This document shows, one piece after another, positions 24,966-31,982 of a stretch of 36,928 nucleotides of DNA (positions are counted from its first letter, which is position 1; each line of letters begins with the position of its first letter). The DNA lies in contig DASXKV010000016.1 of the NCBI GenBank assembly GCA_036496605.1, forward strand, positions 1-36,928, read 5' to 3'. The translations under genes and the position numbers were made by a program. This DNA comes from Gemmatimonadaceae bacterium. Lineage in GTDB: Bacteria > Gemmatimonadota > Gemmatimonadetes > Gemmatimonadales > Gemmatimonadaceae. The notes beneath the pieces were generated by a model. That model ran no database searches and was not told the DNA's origin. It saw nothing but the letters and a program-made list of their open reading frames with translations.

Positions 24966-26650
24966 CCACCAGCGTCCGCCCCCTCGCGAGCTCGGGGGAG
25001 GGAAGCGGAAGAAGCATCTCCGTCGCACGGCTCGAGGTCGTGTCCGAGTTGGGCACGCTCATCAACACGACCTTCGACCTCGACCTGATTTTTCGAACGG
25101 CCATCCTGAAGTTGCCTCGGGTACTCACGATGAGGCGCGCCAGCGTCGTCCTCGTTACCGAGGACGGTGCTCGCTACGCGATTCATACCTTGTATGACCG
25201 GGAGCGCGGTGGATTTGTAACGGAGCGGGGCCGGTTCCCGATCGGCGCCGGCCTTACCGGGCAGGCGATCGTTGCCGGGCGCGCCGTCCACGTCAACGAC
25301 TTCGAGGGACGTGCCGACATTCGCGGTCCGAACGAAGGACGCGTCTCGGTCCTCGCGATCCCACTTCGCATGGGTGGCCGTGTTATCGGCGCGCTGACGC
25401 TTGGCGCGCCCGAGGCCGAAGCCTTCGGCGGGGAAGACTTCGAGCTTGCTCGAATCGTTGGGCGCCATATCGAGACGGCGCTCCACTACTCCCATCTGTT
25501 CGCGACGATCTCCAGGCAGCGCGACGAGCTGGCGGAGAAGAACACCGAGGTGAAGACGGAGCACCGCCGGCTCGAGGCGCTCATCGAAGCCTCCGACTCG
25601 GCGATCGCGATGGTGCAGGACCAGCGGGTCGTCTTCGCCAATCAGGCCTTCGCGCGCCTAACGAGCATGGCGCACGAGGACGTCGTCGGCGCCACGATGG
25701 AGACGGTCCACGCGCGGTTCGCCCCGATGCTCAAGGACGAGGCGTCGATTGCCGCCGAGCGCGAGGCATTGGCGGGCACGCTCGCGCTGCGCGACCGTGT
25801 CGAGATGGCCGTTCCGCAGTGCGCGACACTGCAGCGCGTGGTCGCGCCGCTGCTCGACAACCGGGGCGTGATCCTCGGCCACATCATTATCTATCGCGAC
25901 GTCACCCTCGAGGCAGACGCCGACGCCGCGAAGGACGAATTCGTGTCGGTCGTGAGCCACGAGCTCCGCACGCCTTTGACGTCGATCAAGACCTCGTTAG
26001 GCCTGCTCGCGCGCGGCGCGGCGGGACCGGTACCTGAAGGGATGGAGGAGCTGCTCGACATCGGCCTCCGCAACCTCGACCGGCTGATCCGCATGGTCGA
26101 GGACCTGCTCGACCTCGGGAAGATCGAGCGCGGCAGCGAGCCGGCGGTTGTCCGCGCGGTGAACGCGGAGACGGTGACGCAGTGCGCCCTGCAGACGGTG
26201 AGCGGTCTGGCGGTCGCGCGGCGCATCACCGTCATCCGTCGCTCCGGCGCGAGCGCCATCGACGTCGAAGCCGATGGCGATCGGCTGGAGCAGGTGTTCG
26301 TCAACGTGTTGAGCAACGCGATCAAGTTCTCCCCGGAAGAGTCGATCGTCACCGTCGGATGGCGACTGCTGGATGGCTGGGCCGAGTGCGTCGTCGCCGA
26401 CGAGGGTCCCGGCATTCCGGCCGATCAACTCGAGCGAATCTTCGACAAGTTCCGGCAGATCGGTTCGGCGAGCACGCGCCAGCATGGCGGCGCGGGATTA
26501 GGTCTGGCGATCAGCCGGCGGCTCGTGGATAGTTTCGGGGGAAAGATCTGGGCGGAGAGCGATCCCGGACGGGGCTCGCGGTTCATCGTTAGGCTCCGCC
26601 TGACCAACAGCGGCGAACGATTTGGCCGCGATCCGGCTTCTTCTATATGA
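24962..26650 (+). CDS. Soluble GAF-PAS sensor histidine kinase
   Basis: The 562-residue kinase starts at ATG 24962, overlapping the HPt stop. A GAF domain spans about 25-178, a coiled linker about 180-205 and a PAS domain about 205-312 (SAIAMVQDQRVVFANQAF). The HisKA domain has the phosphorylated His333 in SHELRTPLTS. The ATPase domain has its N-box at VLSNAIKF (N452), G1 DEGPGIP (480-486) and G2 GGAGLGLAIS (509-518). There is no transmembrane helix, so it senses a cytosolic signal through GAF/PAS. It completes the receiver-HPt-kinase operon. Confidence 0.94.
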   Translation: MTTSVRPLASSGEGSGRSISVARLEVVSELGTLINTTFDLDLIFRTAILKLPRVLTMRRASVVLVTEDGARYAIHTLYDRERGGFVTERGRFPIGAGLTGQAIVAGRAVHVNDFEGRADIRGPNEGRVSVLAIPLRMGGRVIGALTLGAPEAEAFGGEDFELARIVGRHIETALHYSHLFATISRQRDELAEKNTEVKTEHRRLEALIEASDSAIAMVQDQRVVFANQAFARLTSMAHEDVVGATMETVHARFAPMLKDEASIAAEREALAGTLALRDRVEMAVPQCATLQRVVAPLLDNRGVILGHIIIYRDVTLEADADAAKDEFVSVVSHELRTPLTSIKTSLGLLARGAAGPVPEGMEELLDIGLRNLDRLIRMVEDLLDLGKIERGSEPAVVRAVNAETVTQCALQTVSGLAVARRITVIRRSGASAIDVEADGDRLEQVFVNVLSNAIKFSPEESIVTVGWRLLDGWAECVVADEGPGIPADQLERIFDKFRQIGSASTRQHGGAGLGLAISRRLVDSFGGKIWAESDPGRGSRFIVRLRLTNSGERFGRDPASSI

Positions 26651-26681
26651 AGGATCGAGTACAAACCTCCGGAGAACCCCA

Positions 26682-26807
26682 ATGCGCTCGAAAGCACTAC
26701 TCATTGCTGCACTCTCGCTGCTCACACTGGTTGCGGCGTGTCCGAAGAAGGGCGGCGGTTACTTCAGACCCGCACCGACGCCCGTAACGAATCACGCCAC
26801 GCGCTGA
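26682..26807 (+). CDS. 41-residue small lipoprotein
   Basis: A very short gene starts at ATG 26682 with GGAG eight bases upstream. The peptide has a classic lipoprotein signal: MRSK, a hydrophobic run (ALLIAALSLLTL) and the lipobox VAAC with Cys at 19. The mature part is only about 23 residues, CPKKGGGYFRPAPTPVTNHA plus TR, basic then Pro-rich. It follows the histidine kinase by 31 bp and may be co-transcribed. I know no family for it. A small lipidated peptide could be an envelope modulator or entericidin-like, but that is a guess from size only. Confidence 0.6.
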   Translation: MRSKALLIAALSLLTLVAACPKKGGGYFRPAPTPVTNHATR

Positions 26808-26810
26808 CGC

Positions 26811-27698
26811 CTAGGTGGAGCTGGCTGCTCGTGAAGCCGCCACCTCGCCACCGCCGCGACGGCCGGGCGCTGCCTCTCGCTGCCGCGCGAACTCCAACAG
26901 GTCGGCGTTGAACTGCTCCTGGTGCGTCGCCATGAGTCCGTGCGGCGCTCCCTTGTACACCTTGTACGTCGCGTTCTTGATCATCTTCGACGAGCGGTCG
27001 CCGCCGACGGTTATCGGCACGATCTGATCGTCGTCGCCGTGAATGACCAGCGTCGGGATGTCGAATTTCTTGACGTCCTCGGTGAAGTCGGTCTCGGAGA
27101 ATGCTTTGACGCAGTCGTGCGCCGCCACAAGGCCACACTGCATGCAGAGGAGCCAGAAAGCGTCGAGAACGCCTTGAGGAACCTTGGCGCCCGGGCGATT
27201 GGCACCGTAGAACATCAGGCTGAGATCCTTCCAGAATTGCGAGGCATTCGCGAGCAGCCCCGCGCGAATCTGGTCGAATGCCTGAAGTGGAAGACCGTCG
27301 GGATTCTTCGGCGTCTTCAAGAGCCCGGGCGTGACAGCATCTACGAGCACCGCCTTGGCGACGCGCGTTGTTCCGTGCCGGCCGATATAGCGCGTAACTT
27401 CACCTCCTCCGGTGGAGTGGCCGACATGAATGACGTTCGTTAGGCTGAGCGTTTCTATAAGAGTGGCGAGGTCGTCCGCATACGTGTCCATGTCGTTGCC
27501 GGACGACGTTTGCGTCGATCGTCCGTGACCGCGACGGTCGTGCGCGATCGCACGAAAGCCGTTCGACGCAAGAAAGAAGAGCTGCGGGTCCCACGCGTCG
27601 GCATCGAGAGGCCATCCGTGGCTGAAGACGACGGGTTGTCCCGAACCCCAATCCTTATAGAAGATCTGCGCACCATCGTTCATCGTGACTGTTGGCAT
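26811..27698 (-). CDS. Alpha/beta hydrolase (non-haem chloroperoxidase/esterase-like)
   Basis: The 295-residue protein starts at ATG 27698 ([20 protein letters not shown]) with AAGGGGAGG six bases upstream; the 15 extra residues from 27743 are unlikely. It is an alpha/beta hydrolase with oxyanion motif FSHGWPLD (25-32), nucleophile S95 in GHSTGGG, an acid in HGDDDQIVP (220-228) and H253 in APHGLM. The overall pattern is that of the cofactor-free chloroperoxidase/arylesterase group, which hydrolyses esters and can make peracids. There is no signal peptide. The substrate is unknown. The Gly/Arg/Ala-rich tail after about 277 is an odd extension. Confidence 0.9.
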   Translation of the reverse strand: MPTVTMNDGAQIFYKDWGSGQPVVFSHGWPLDADAWDPQLFFLASNGFRAIAHDRRGHGRSTQTSSGNDMDTYADDLATLIETLSLTNVIHVGHSTGGGEVTRYIGRHGTTRVAKAVLVDAVTPGLLKTPKNPDGLPLQAFDQIRAGLLANASQFWKDLSLMFYGANRPGAKVPQGVLDAFWLLCMQCGLVAAHDCVKAFSETDFTEDVKKFDIPTLVIHGDDDQIVPITVGGDRSSKMIKNATYKVYKGAPHGLMATHQEQFNADLLEFARQREAAPGRRGGGEVAASRAASST

Positions 27699-27863
27699 CG
27701 CGCCTCCCCTTTTTGTTTTCGGACAGACAGGCAAGGGCACCAAAGTTCGTGGTCACGTCTCGATTTCAGCATTGGCCGTTGGGCCCATGCGCGCGATGAC
27801 AGGCTCTACTACTTGGCGCCGACTAGCTATCGTTATCGGCGCCCTCTACAGGCTTGGTACTTT

Positions 27864-28361
27864 GTGATCGATCCGACCGCGTTTATTCACCCGACAGCTG
27901 TGGTGCTGGGTGATGTGACCCTTGGGCGCCGAGTGTCGGTGTGGCCGACGGCAGTCCTGCGAGGGGATTCGGACGTCATCGTCGTCGGCGACGACAGCAA
28001 CATCCAGGACGGCGCGGTCATTCACGCCGACGAGGGCGTGCCGACGCACATCGGAAACCGCGTCGCGATCGGGCATCGCGCGATCGTGCACGGCGCGACG
28101 ATCGAGGACGACGTGTTGATCGCGATGGGCGCGGTGGTCTTGAATGGCGTGCACGTCGCCACGGGATCCATAATCGCCGCGGGCGCAGTGCTCCCGGAAG
28201 GCAAGCGGATTCCGGAGAACTCGCTCGTGATCGGCGTGCCGGGCCGAATCGTTAGGCAGACGACGGCCGAGGAGCGCGAACGGATCAGGCACACGGTCCG
28301 CGCGTATCTCGAGCTAGCCGAGCAGCACCGTTCCGGCCGCTGGGCTCGGCATCAGGCGTGA
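27864..28361 (+). CDS. Gamma-class carbonic anhydrase-like protein
   Basis: The 165-residue protein from GTG 27864 is a left-handed beta-helix of hexapeptide repeats (VIDPTAFIHPTAVVLGDVTL, then SVWPTAVLRGD and further turns), ending in a C-terminal helix. The three metal-binding histidines of the gamma carbonic anhydrase/YrdA family are present: H54 (VIHADEG), H71 (IGHRA) and H76 (IVHGA). It probably forms a trimer; many relatives have weak or no carbonic anhydrase activity. GTG 27864 is chosen because the domain begins there and no in-frame start lies close upstream. It diverges from the hydrolase, with a 165-bp gap in which I see no convincing promoter. Confidence 0.88.
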   Translation: MIDPTAFIHPTAVVLGDVTLGRRVSVWPTAVLRGDSDVIVVGDDSNIQDGAVIHADEGVPTHIGNRVAIGHRAIVHGATIEDDVLIAMGAVVLNGVHVATGSIIAAGAVLPEGKRIPENSLVIGVPGRIVRQTTAEERERIRHTVRAYLELAEQHRSGRWARHQA

Positions 28362-28647
28362 CAACCTCGTTACGAGGGGCTCGGAATATGCACGTGATTC
28401 CGAGCAAGTGACGCGCGCTACAGCGAACGCTTCCCGCCAGGAGTATCTTTCGGAGTCGGTCCGCCATGACGAGCGAGGGAGTTCGCCACTGGCGTCCAAG
28501 TCGTGAGAGCACGCAGTGTTGTGGAGAAGTCGATGCAAGTCTCGTCGTCAATTCGGGGCGTAACCGGCAACCACTCTCAGTTGTCAACACGGACCATATT
28601 GTTTTCAACGCGCTATCGACAGGCGTTACACGTTCGTGATCTTGATT
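28362..28647. other. Gene-free region before the ribonucleotide reductase promoter
   Basis: No gene is supported. Apart from the two hairpins at 28365-28404 I see only unstructured sequence, lower in GC after about 28560. A 211-residue minus-strand frame (28285-28920) crosses it but overlaps both neighbouring genes and has no recognisable features. Confidence 0.6.
28365..28404 (+). terminator. Two adjacent hairpins after the carbonic anhydrase gene
   Basis: CCTCG-TTA-CGAGG (28365-28377) is followed by CTCGGAAT (28380-28387) pairing with ATTCCGAG (28397-28404) around a 9-base loop. They begin four bases after the stop codon. No T-run follows, so they may only stall or protect the transcript end rather than terminate it. 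Confidence 0.4.
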
Positions 28648-28676
28648 TTGTAAGACTCTTCCACAAATGCACTTAT
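28648..28676 (+). promoter_or_regulatory. Predicted ribonucleotide reductase promoter
   Basis: TTGTAA (28648-28653) and ACTTAT (28671-28676) are 17 bases apart, with TGC just before the -10 and GGCGG after it. The layout matches the promoter proposed at 17522-17550 nearly base for base around the -10. Transcription would begin about 28684, leaving a leader of about 178 bases. Confidence 0.45.
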
Positions 28677-28683
28677 GGCGGGA

Positions 28684-28861
28684 CTGGCGCGGACTCACGA
28701 GTCGTCCTAGCTTCCGCGCCCGCGCTCCCCAATCAGTACGTTGTGCCGATGCTCTTCGATTTCCTCCCTTCCGATAGTTCGCGCTCGAGTCGGTTCCGCT
28801 CGAGCTACTCCGCCACAGTCTAAGTACTCGTTTCACCGTCCCACCAAGGGAGAGTCGTCTC
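28684..28861 (+). promoter_or_regulatory. Long structured leader of the ribonucleotide reductase gene
   Basis: The leader contains a GACTC/GAGTC hairpin near 28691-28704 and GCTCGAG (28783-28789) pairing with CTCGAGC (28799-28805), and ends with the Shine-Dalgarno AAGGGAGA. I could not fit it to a cobalamin riboswitch, and no NrdR box pair is convincing. Its length suggests regulation at the RNA level, of unknown type. Confidence 0.35.
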
Positions 28862-31426
28862 ATGTCGCTTCCCGTCAATCCGCCATCGGAGCCCGTTTCG
28901 TTCTCACCTAACGCTCGCACCGTTCTGGAGAAGCGTTATCTGGTGAAGAACGAGAAAGGGCTACCGGTCGAGCAGCCGGAGGACCTGTTCTGGCGCGTGG
29001 CGACAGTCGTCGCTACGGCGGATCGACGCTACGGAGCGAGCGAGGGCGCCGTCAGCACGGTGGCCGAAGAATTCTATGCGTTGATGACCCAGCGTCGCTT
29101 CGAGCCCAACTCGCCGACGCTGATGAATGCGGGACGCCCGTTAGGCCAGTTGAGCGCGTGCTTCGTGTTGCCTGTCGAAGACGCACTGTCGAACGACAAG
29201 AACGGGATCTATGACACGCTCGGCTCGATGGCGCTCATTCATCAGAGCGGCGGCGGGACGGGCTTCTCCTTCTCGCGCCTGCGCCCGAAGGGATCTATGG
29301 TCCGCTCGACCACCGGGGTTGCTAGCGGACCAGTCTCTTTCATGAAGTTGTATGATGCCTCCACCGACGCGGTGAAGCAGGGAGGCACGCGACGCGGCGC
29401 GAACATGGGGATTCTGCGGGTCGATCACCCGGACATTCTGGAGTTCATTACCTGCAAGGAAGACCTGACGCAGGTGACGAACTTCAACATCTCCGTCGCC
29501 GTGACCAGGAAGTTCATGGACGCGGTGCAAGCGGGGACGTCCTACGATCTCATCGACCCGCATAGCGGCAACTCTGTCGGTCAGCTCGACGCGCGCACGC
29601 TGTGGGACAAGATGATCCTCGGCGCCTGGCGCACGGGCGAGCCCGGCGTGTTCTTCGTCGACGAAGCCAACAAGTACAACCCCGTCCCGCACCTTGGCAG
29701 TTACGAAGCTACTAATCCGTGCGGCGAGCAGCCGCTTCTCCCCTACGACGTCTGCAACCTGGGGTCGATCAATGTCGGATACTACGTCCAGAATGGCTCG
29801 ATGGATTGGCAAGCTTTTAAGGCTGACATTCACCTCTCTACCCACTTTCTGGACAATATCATAGATGTAAACAAGTACCCGCTTCAGGAGATCGACGCGC
29901 TCTCGAAGCGCATCCGCCGCATTGGACTCGGCGTCATGGGCTTCGCCGATGCGCTCGTTAGGCTCGGGATCCCGTATGATAGTGAGGACGGCGTCGACTT
30001 CGGCCGGAAAGTCATGGAATTCGTCGACGTCGAGGCGAAGCGCGAGTCGAACCGCCTCGCCAACGAGCGCGGACCGTTCCCGGAGTGGGCGAAGAGCATC
30101 TGGGGACCGGACGAGACGTGCGCGCGCGACGCGGAAGGGAAGCGAATTCGTCCGATGCAGCTCCTCCGCAACTGCAATGTCACGACCGTCGCGCCGACGG
30201 GAACGATCTCGATCATCGCCGGCTGCTCCTCGGGACTCGAGCCGCTTTTTGCCGTTGCGTTCATGCGCAACCAGGCCGGCGTGATGATGCCCGACGTCAA
30301 CGAAGACTTCGTCGCGATCGCGAAGAAGGAAGGCTGGTACTCCGACGCACTGATGGAGCGCATCGCGAAGGAGGGAACGATTGCGTTCCCCGAAGTCCCC
30401 GAGAAGTGGCAGCGCGTGTTCAACACCGCGAACCAGATCGCGCCCGACTGGCACATCCGCATGCAGGCTGCCTTCCAGGAGCACTGCGACTCGGCGATCT
30501 CGAAGACAACGAACTTCGCTCACACAGCGACAGTAGAAGACGTGCGAAAGATCTACGAGCTCGCGTACGCGCTGAATTGCAAGGGCGTGACGGTCTATCG
30601 CGACGGCTCCCGCGACAACCAGGTGCTGAGCACCGGCGCGACCGAGAAAGCCCGCGAGGAGCGGGATGCCGGCCGCGGTGTGCGAGGCGCCGAGAAGCAG
30701 CGGATCGGCGAGCTCACGGGGACACTGGCGGAGCGGGACGCGGAGATAGAGCGTCTCAAGAAGCAACTCTATGAAGTGGAAGCCGAGAACCTCCAGCGCC
30801 GCGCGAAGCGGGCGCGTCCGGACAAGCTCCGCGGCACTACTATAAGGAAAGAGACCCCGCTCGGGACGATGTTCGTGAACATCACCGAGGACGACAAGGG
30901 TCAGCCCTTCGAGGTGTTCCTCACGTTAGGCAAGGCCGGCGGCTCGGCCATGGCCGATGCCGAGGCGATGGGCCGGTTGATCTCGCTGGCGTTGCGGTCC
31001 GGGATCCCGCTCATGGAGATCCACAAGCAGCTCCGCGGAATCTCGTCGGATCGTGCCGTGGGACTCGGGCCGAGCAAGGTGTTGTCGGCGCCAGACGCGA
31101 TTGGTATCGCGCTCGAGGAGTGGTGGCGCGATCGCGTGGCCGGGATCCAGCAGGAGATCCCGTTAGGTCCCGGTGGCGTGCCGCGGATCTCGCAGGCGGT
31201 CGAGCAGGTGACGGATGATCAGCTGTCCGGAGTCGGCTCCACTCCGCCGAGCGGTGTGTCGGGGCTGGGGGGAACGGGGGGCGCTAGTGGTCAGGCGGAG
31301 ATGGAGCTCTCGGGGTACGATTCGGGGCAGGCGTTCATGGGAACGTGCCCGGATTGCGGGAGTCAGTTAGAGTATGCTGAAGGGTGCGTGAAGTGCCACG
31401 TGTGCGGGTTTAGTGAGTGCGGATGA
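28862..31426 (+). CDS. nrdJ: Adenosylcobalamin-dependent (class II) ribonucleotide reductase
   Basis: The 854-residue enzyme reduces ribonucleotides to deoxyribonucleotides using a cobalamin-generated thiyl radical. Key residues are present: redox pair C100 (LSACFVLP) and C298 (DVCNLGS), and C287 with E289 in NPCGEQP for the radical and base chemistry. A Lys/Glu-rich coiled coil (about 609-655) and a TSCPD domain (about 656-745) follow, then a Gly/Ser-rich linker. The C-terminal Cys cluster CPDCGS...CVKCHVCGFSEC is probably the redox tail that re-reduces the active site. The length is typical of vitamin B12-dependent NrdJ. ATG 28862 has AAGGGAGA about nine bases upstream. It is monocistronic: a hairpin terminator follows. 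Confidence 0.94.
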   Translation: MSLPVNPPSEPVSFSPNARTVLEKRYLVKNEKGLPVEQPEDLFWRVATVVATADRRYGASEGAVSTVAEEFYALMTQRRFEPNSPTLMNAGRPLGQLSACFVLPVEDALSNDKNGIYDTLGSMALIHQSGGGTGFSFSRLRPKGSMVRSTTGVASGPVSFMKLYDASTDAVKQGGTRRGANMGILRVDHPDILEFITCKEDLTQVTNFNISVAVTRKFMDAVQAGTSYDLIDPHSGNSVGQLDARTLWDKMILGAWRTGEPGVFFVDEANKYNPVPHLGSYEATNPCGEQPLLPYDVCNLGSINVGYYVQNGSMDWQAFKADIHLSTHFLDNIIDVNKYPLQEIDALSKRIRRIGLGVMGFADALVRLGIPYDSEDGVDFGRKVMEFVDVEAKRESNRLANERGPFPEWAKSIWGPDETCARDAEGKRIRPMQLLRNCNVTTVAPTGTISIIAGCSSGLEPLFAVAFMRNQAGVMMPDVNEDFVAIAKKEGWYSDALMERIAKEGTIAFPEVPEKWQRVFNTANQIAPDWHIRMQAAFQEHCDSAISKTTNFAHTATVEDVRKIYELAYALNCKGVTVYRDGSRDNQVLSTGATEKAREERDAGRGVRGAEKQRIGELTGTLAERDAEIERLKKQLYEVEAENLQRRAKRARPDKLRGTTIRKETPLGTMFVNITEDDKGQPFEVFLTLGKAGGSAMADAEAMGRLISLALRSGIPLMEIHKQLRGISSDRAVGLGPSKVLSAPDAIGIALEEWWRDRVAGIQQEIPLGPGGVPRISQAVEQVTDDQLSGVGSTPPSGVSGLGGTGGASGQAEMELSGYDSGQAFMGTCPDCGSQLEYAEGCVKCHVCGFSECG

Positions 31427-31452
31427 GAGAAGTCGGGTTCGCAATACGGTTA

Positions 31453-31475
31453 GCGGGGCGCCTGAGGCGCCCCGC
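31453..31475 (+). terminator. Intrinsic-type terminator of the ribonucleotide reductase gene
   Basis: GCGGGGCGCC (31453-31462) pairs perfectly with GGCGCCCCGC (31466-31475) around TGA and is followed by GTTGCATTTT. It begins 26 bases after the stop codon. The T-rich tail is interrupted, so it is likely but not textbook. Confidence 0.7.
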
Positions 31476-31601
31476 GTTGCATTTTGGTAGATAGGCGTCC
31501 AGGTAAAAAAGGCGATACCCGTCCGGCGAATTCTTGCGTGCCATTTAGGGGCGCCTCCAACGGAGCCTAGCCCTTCACCGCGCCGCGCGGCCCCAATTAT
31601 G

Positions 31602-31624
31602 CTCCACAAACATAGTTAGTGGAG
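31602..31624 (+). promoter_or_regulatory. Dyad upstream of the second PadR gene, possible operator
   Basis: CTCCAC (31602-31607) and GTGGAG (31619-31624) form an inverted repeat around AAACATAGTTA, ending ten bases before the PadR start. It is placed where an autoregulatory operator would be expected. The right half also supplies the GGAG Shine-Dalgarno, so binding could block both transcription and translation. No promoter hexamers are clear. Confidence 0.4.
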
Positions 31625-31634
31625 TGGAGTATCC

Positions 31635-31967
31635 ATGCCCGGTCATACCGACGACCTTCGCCACGGCTCTCTCGACGTCCTCGTCCTCAAGGCGGTCTCG
31701 TGGACGTCGATGCACGGCTACGCGATCGCGAAGTGGATCCAGGACCGCGCCGGCGGCGAATTCCCCGTCGTCGACGCCGCGCTCTACAAAGCCCTCCACC
31801 GCCTCGAAGAGGACGGCGCCCTACGCAGCGAGTGGGGAGTCTCCGAGAACAATCGTCGCGCCAAGTACTACTCTCTCACGCCGCGTGGACGGAAGCTGCT
31901 CAGCAATGAAGTCGCCGGCTGGCGCCGCTACGCGGCAGCGATCAACGCAGTGCTCGAGACGACCTGA
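31635..31967 (+). CDS. PadR-family transcriptional regulator
   Basis: The 110-residue winged-helix protein has the PadR core: RHGSLDVLVLKAVSWTSMHGY, AIAKWIQ, VVDAALYKALHRLEEDGAL, then SEWGVSENNRRAKYYSLTPRGRKLL and a short C-terminal helix. It starts at ATG 31635 with GGAG about seven bases upstream. It lies 15 bp before an ADOP permease gene and likely represses it and itself. It is recognisably related to the PadR at 19558-19920 but diverged, so the two probably read different signals. Confidence 0.92.
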   Translation: MPGHTDDLRHGSLDVLVLKAVSWTSMHGYAIAKWIQDRAGGEFPVVDAALYKALHRLEEDGALRSEWGVSENNRRAKYYSLTPRGRKLLSNEVAGWRRYAAAINAVLETT

Positions 31968-31982
31968 CCCGGAGGCGTGACG

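Noticed and set aside
28437..28500. GCCACTG near 28485 as part of a cobalamin riboswitch before nrdJ
   Set aside because: The other conserved riboswitch blocks are not found in order, and the site lies upstream of the proposed promoter.
28580..28610. Possible NrdR box (ACCATATTGT) before nrdJ
   Set aside because: There is only one weak half-match and no second box at the usual spacing.
28285..28920. 211-residue minus-strand frame across the nrdJ upstream region
   Set aside because: It overlaps both flanking genes, has no recognisable domain and shows no coding-like codon use.
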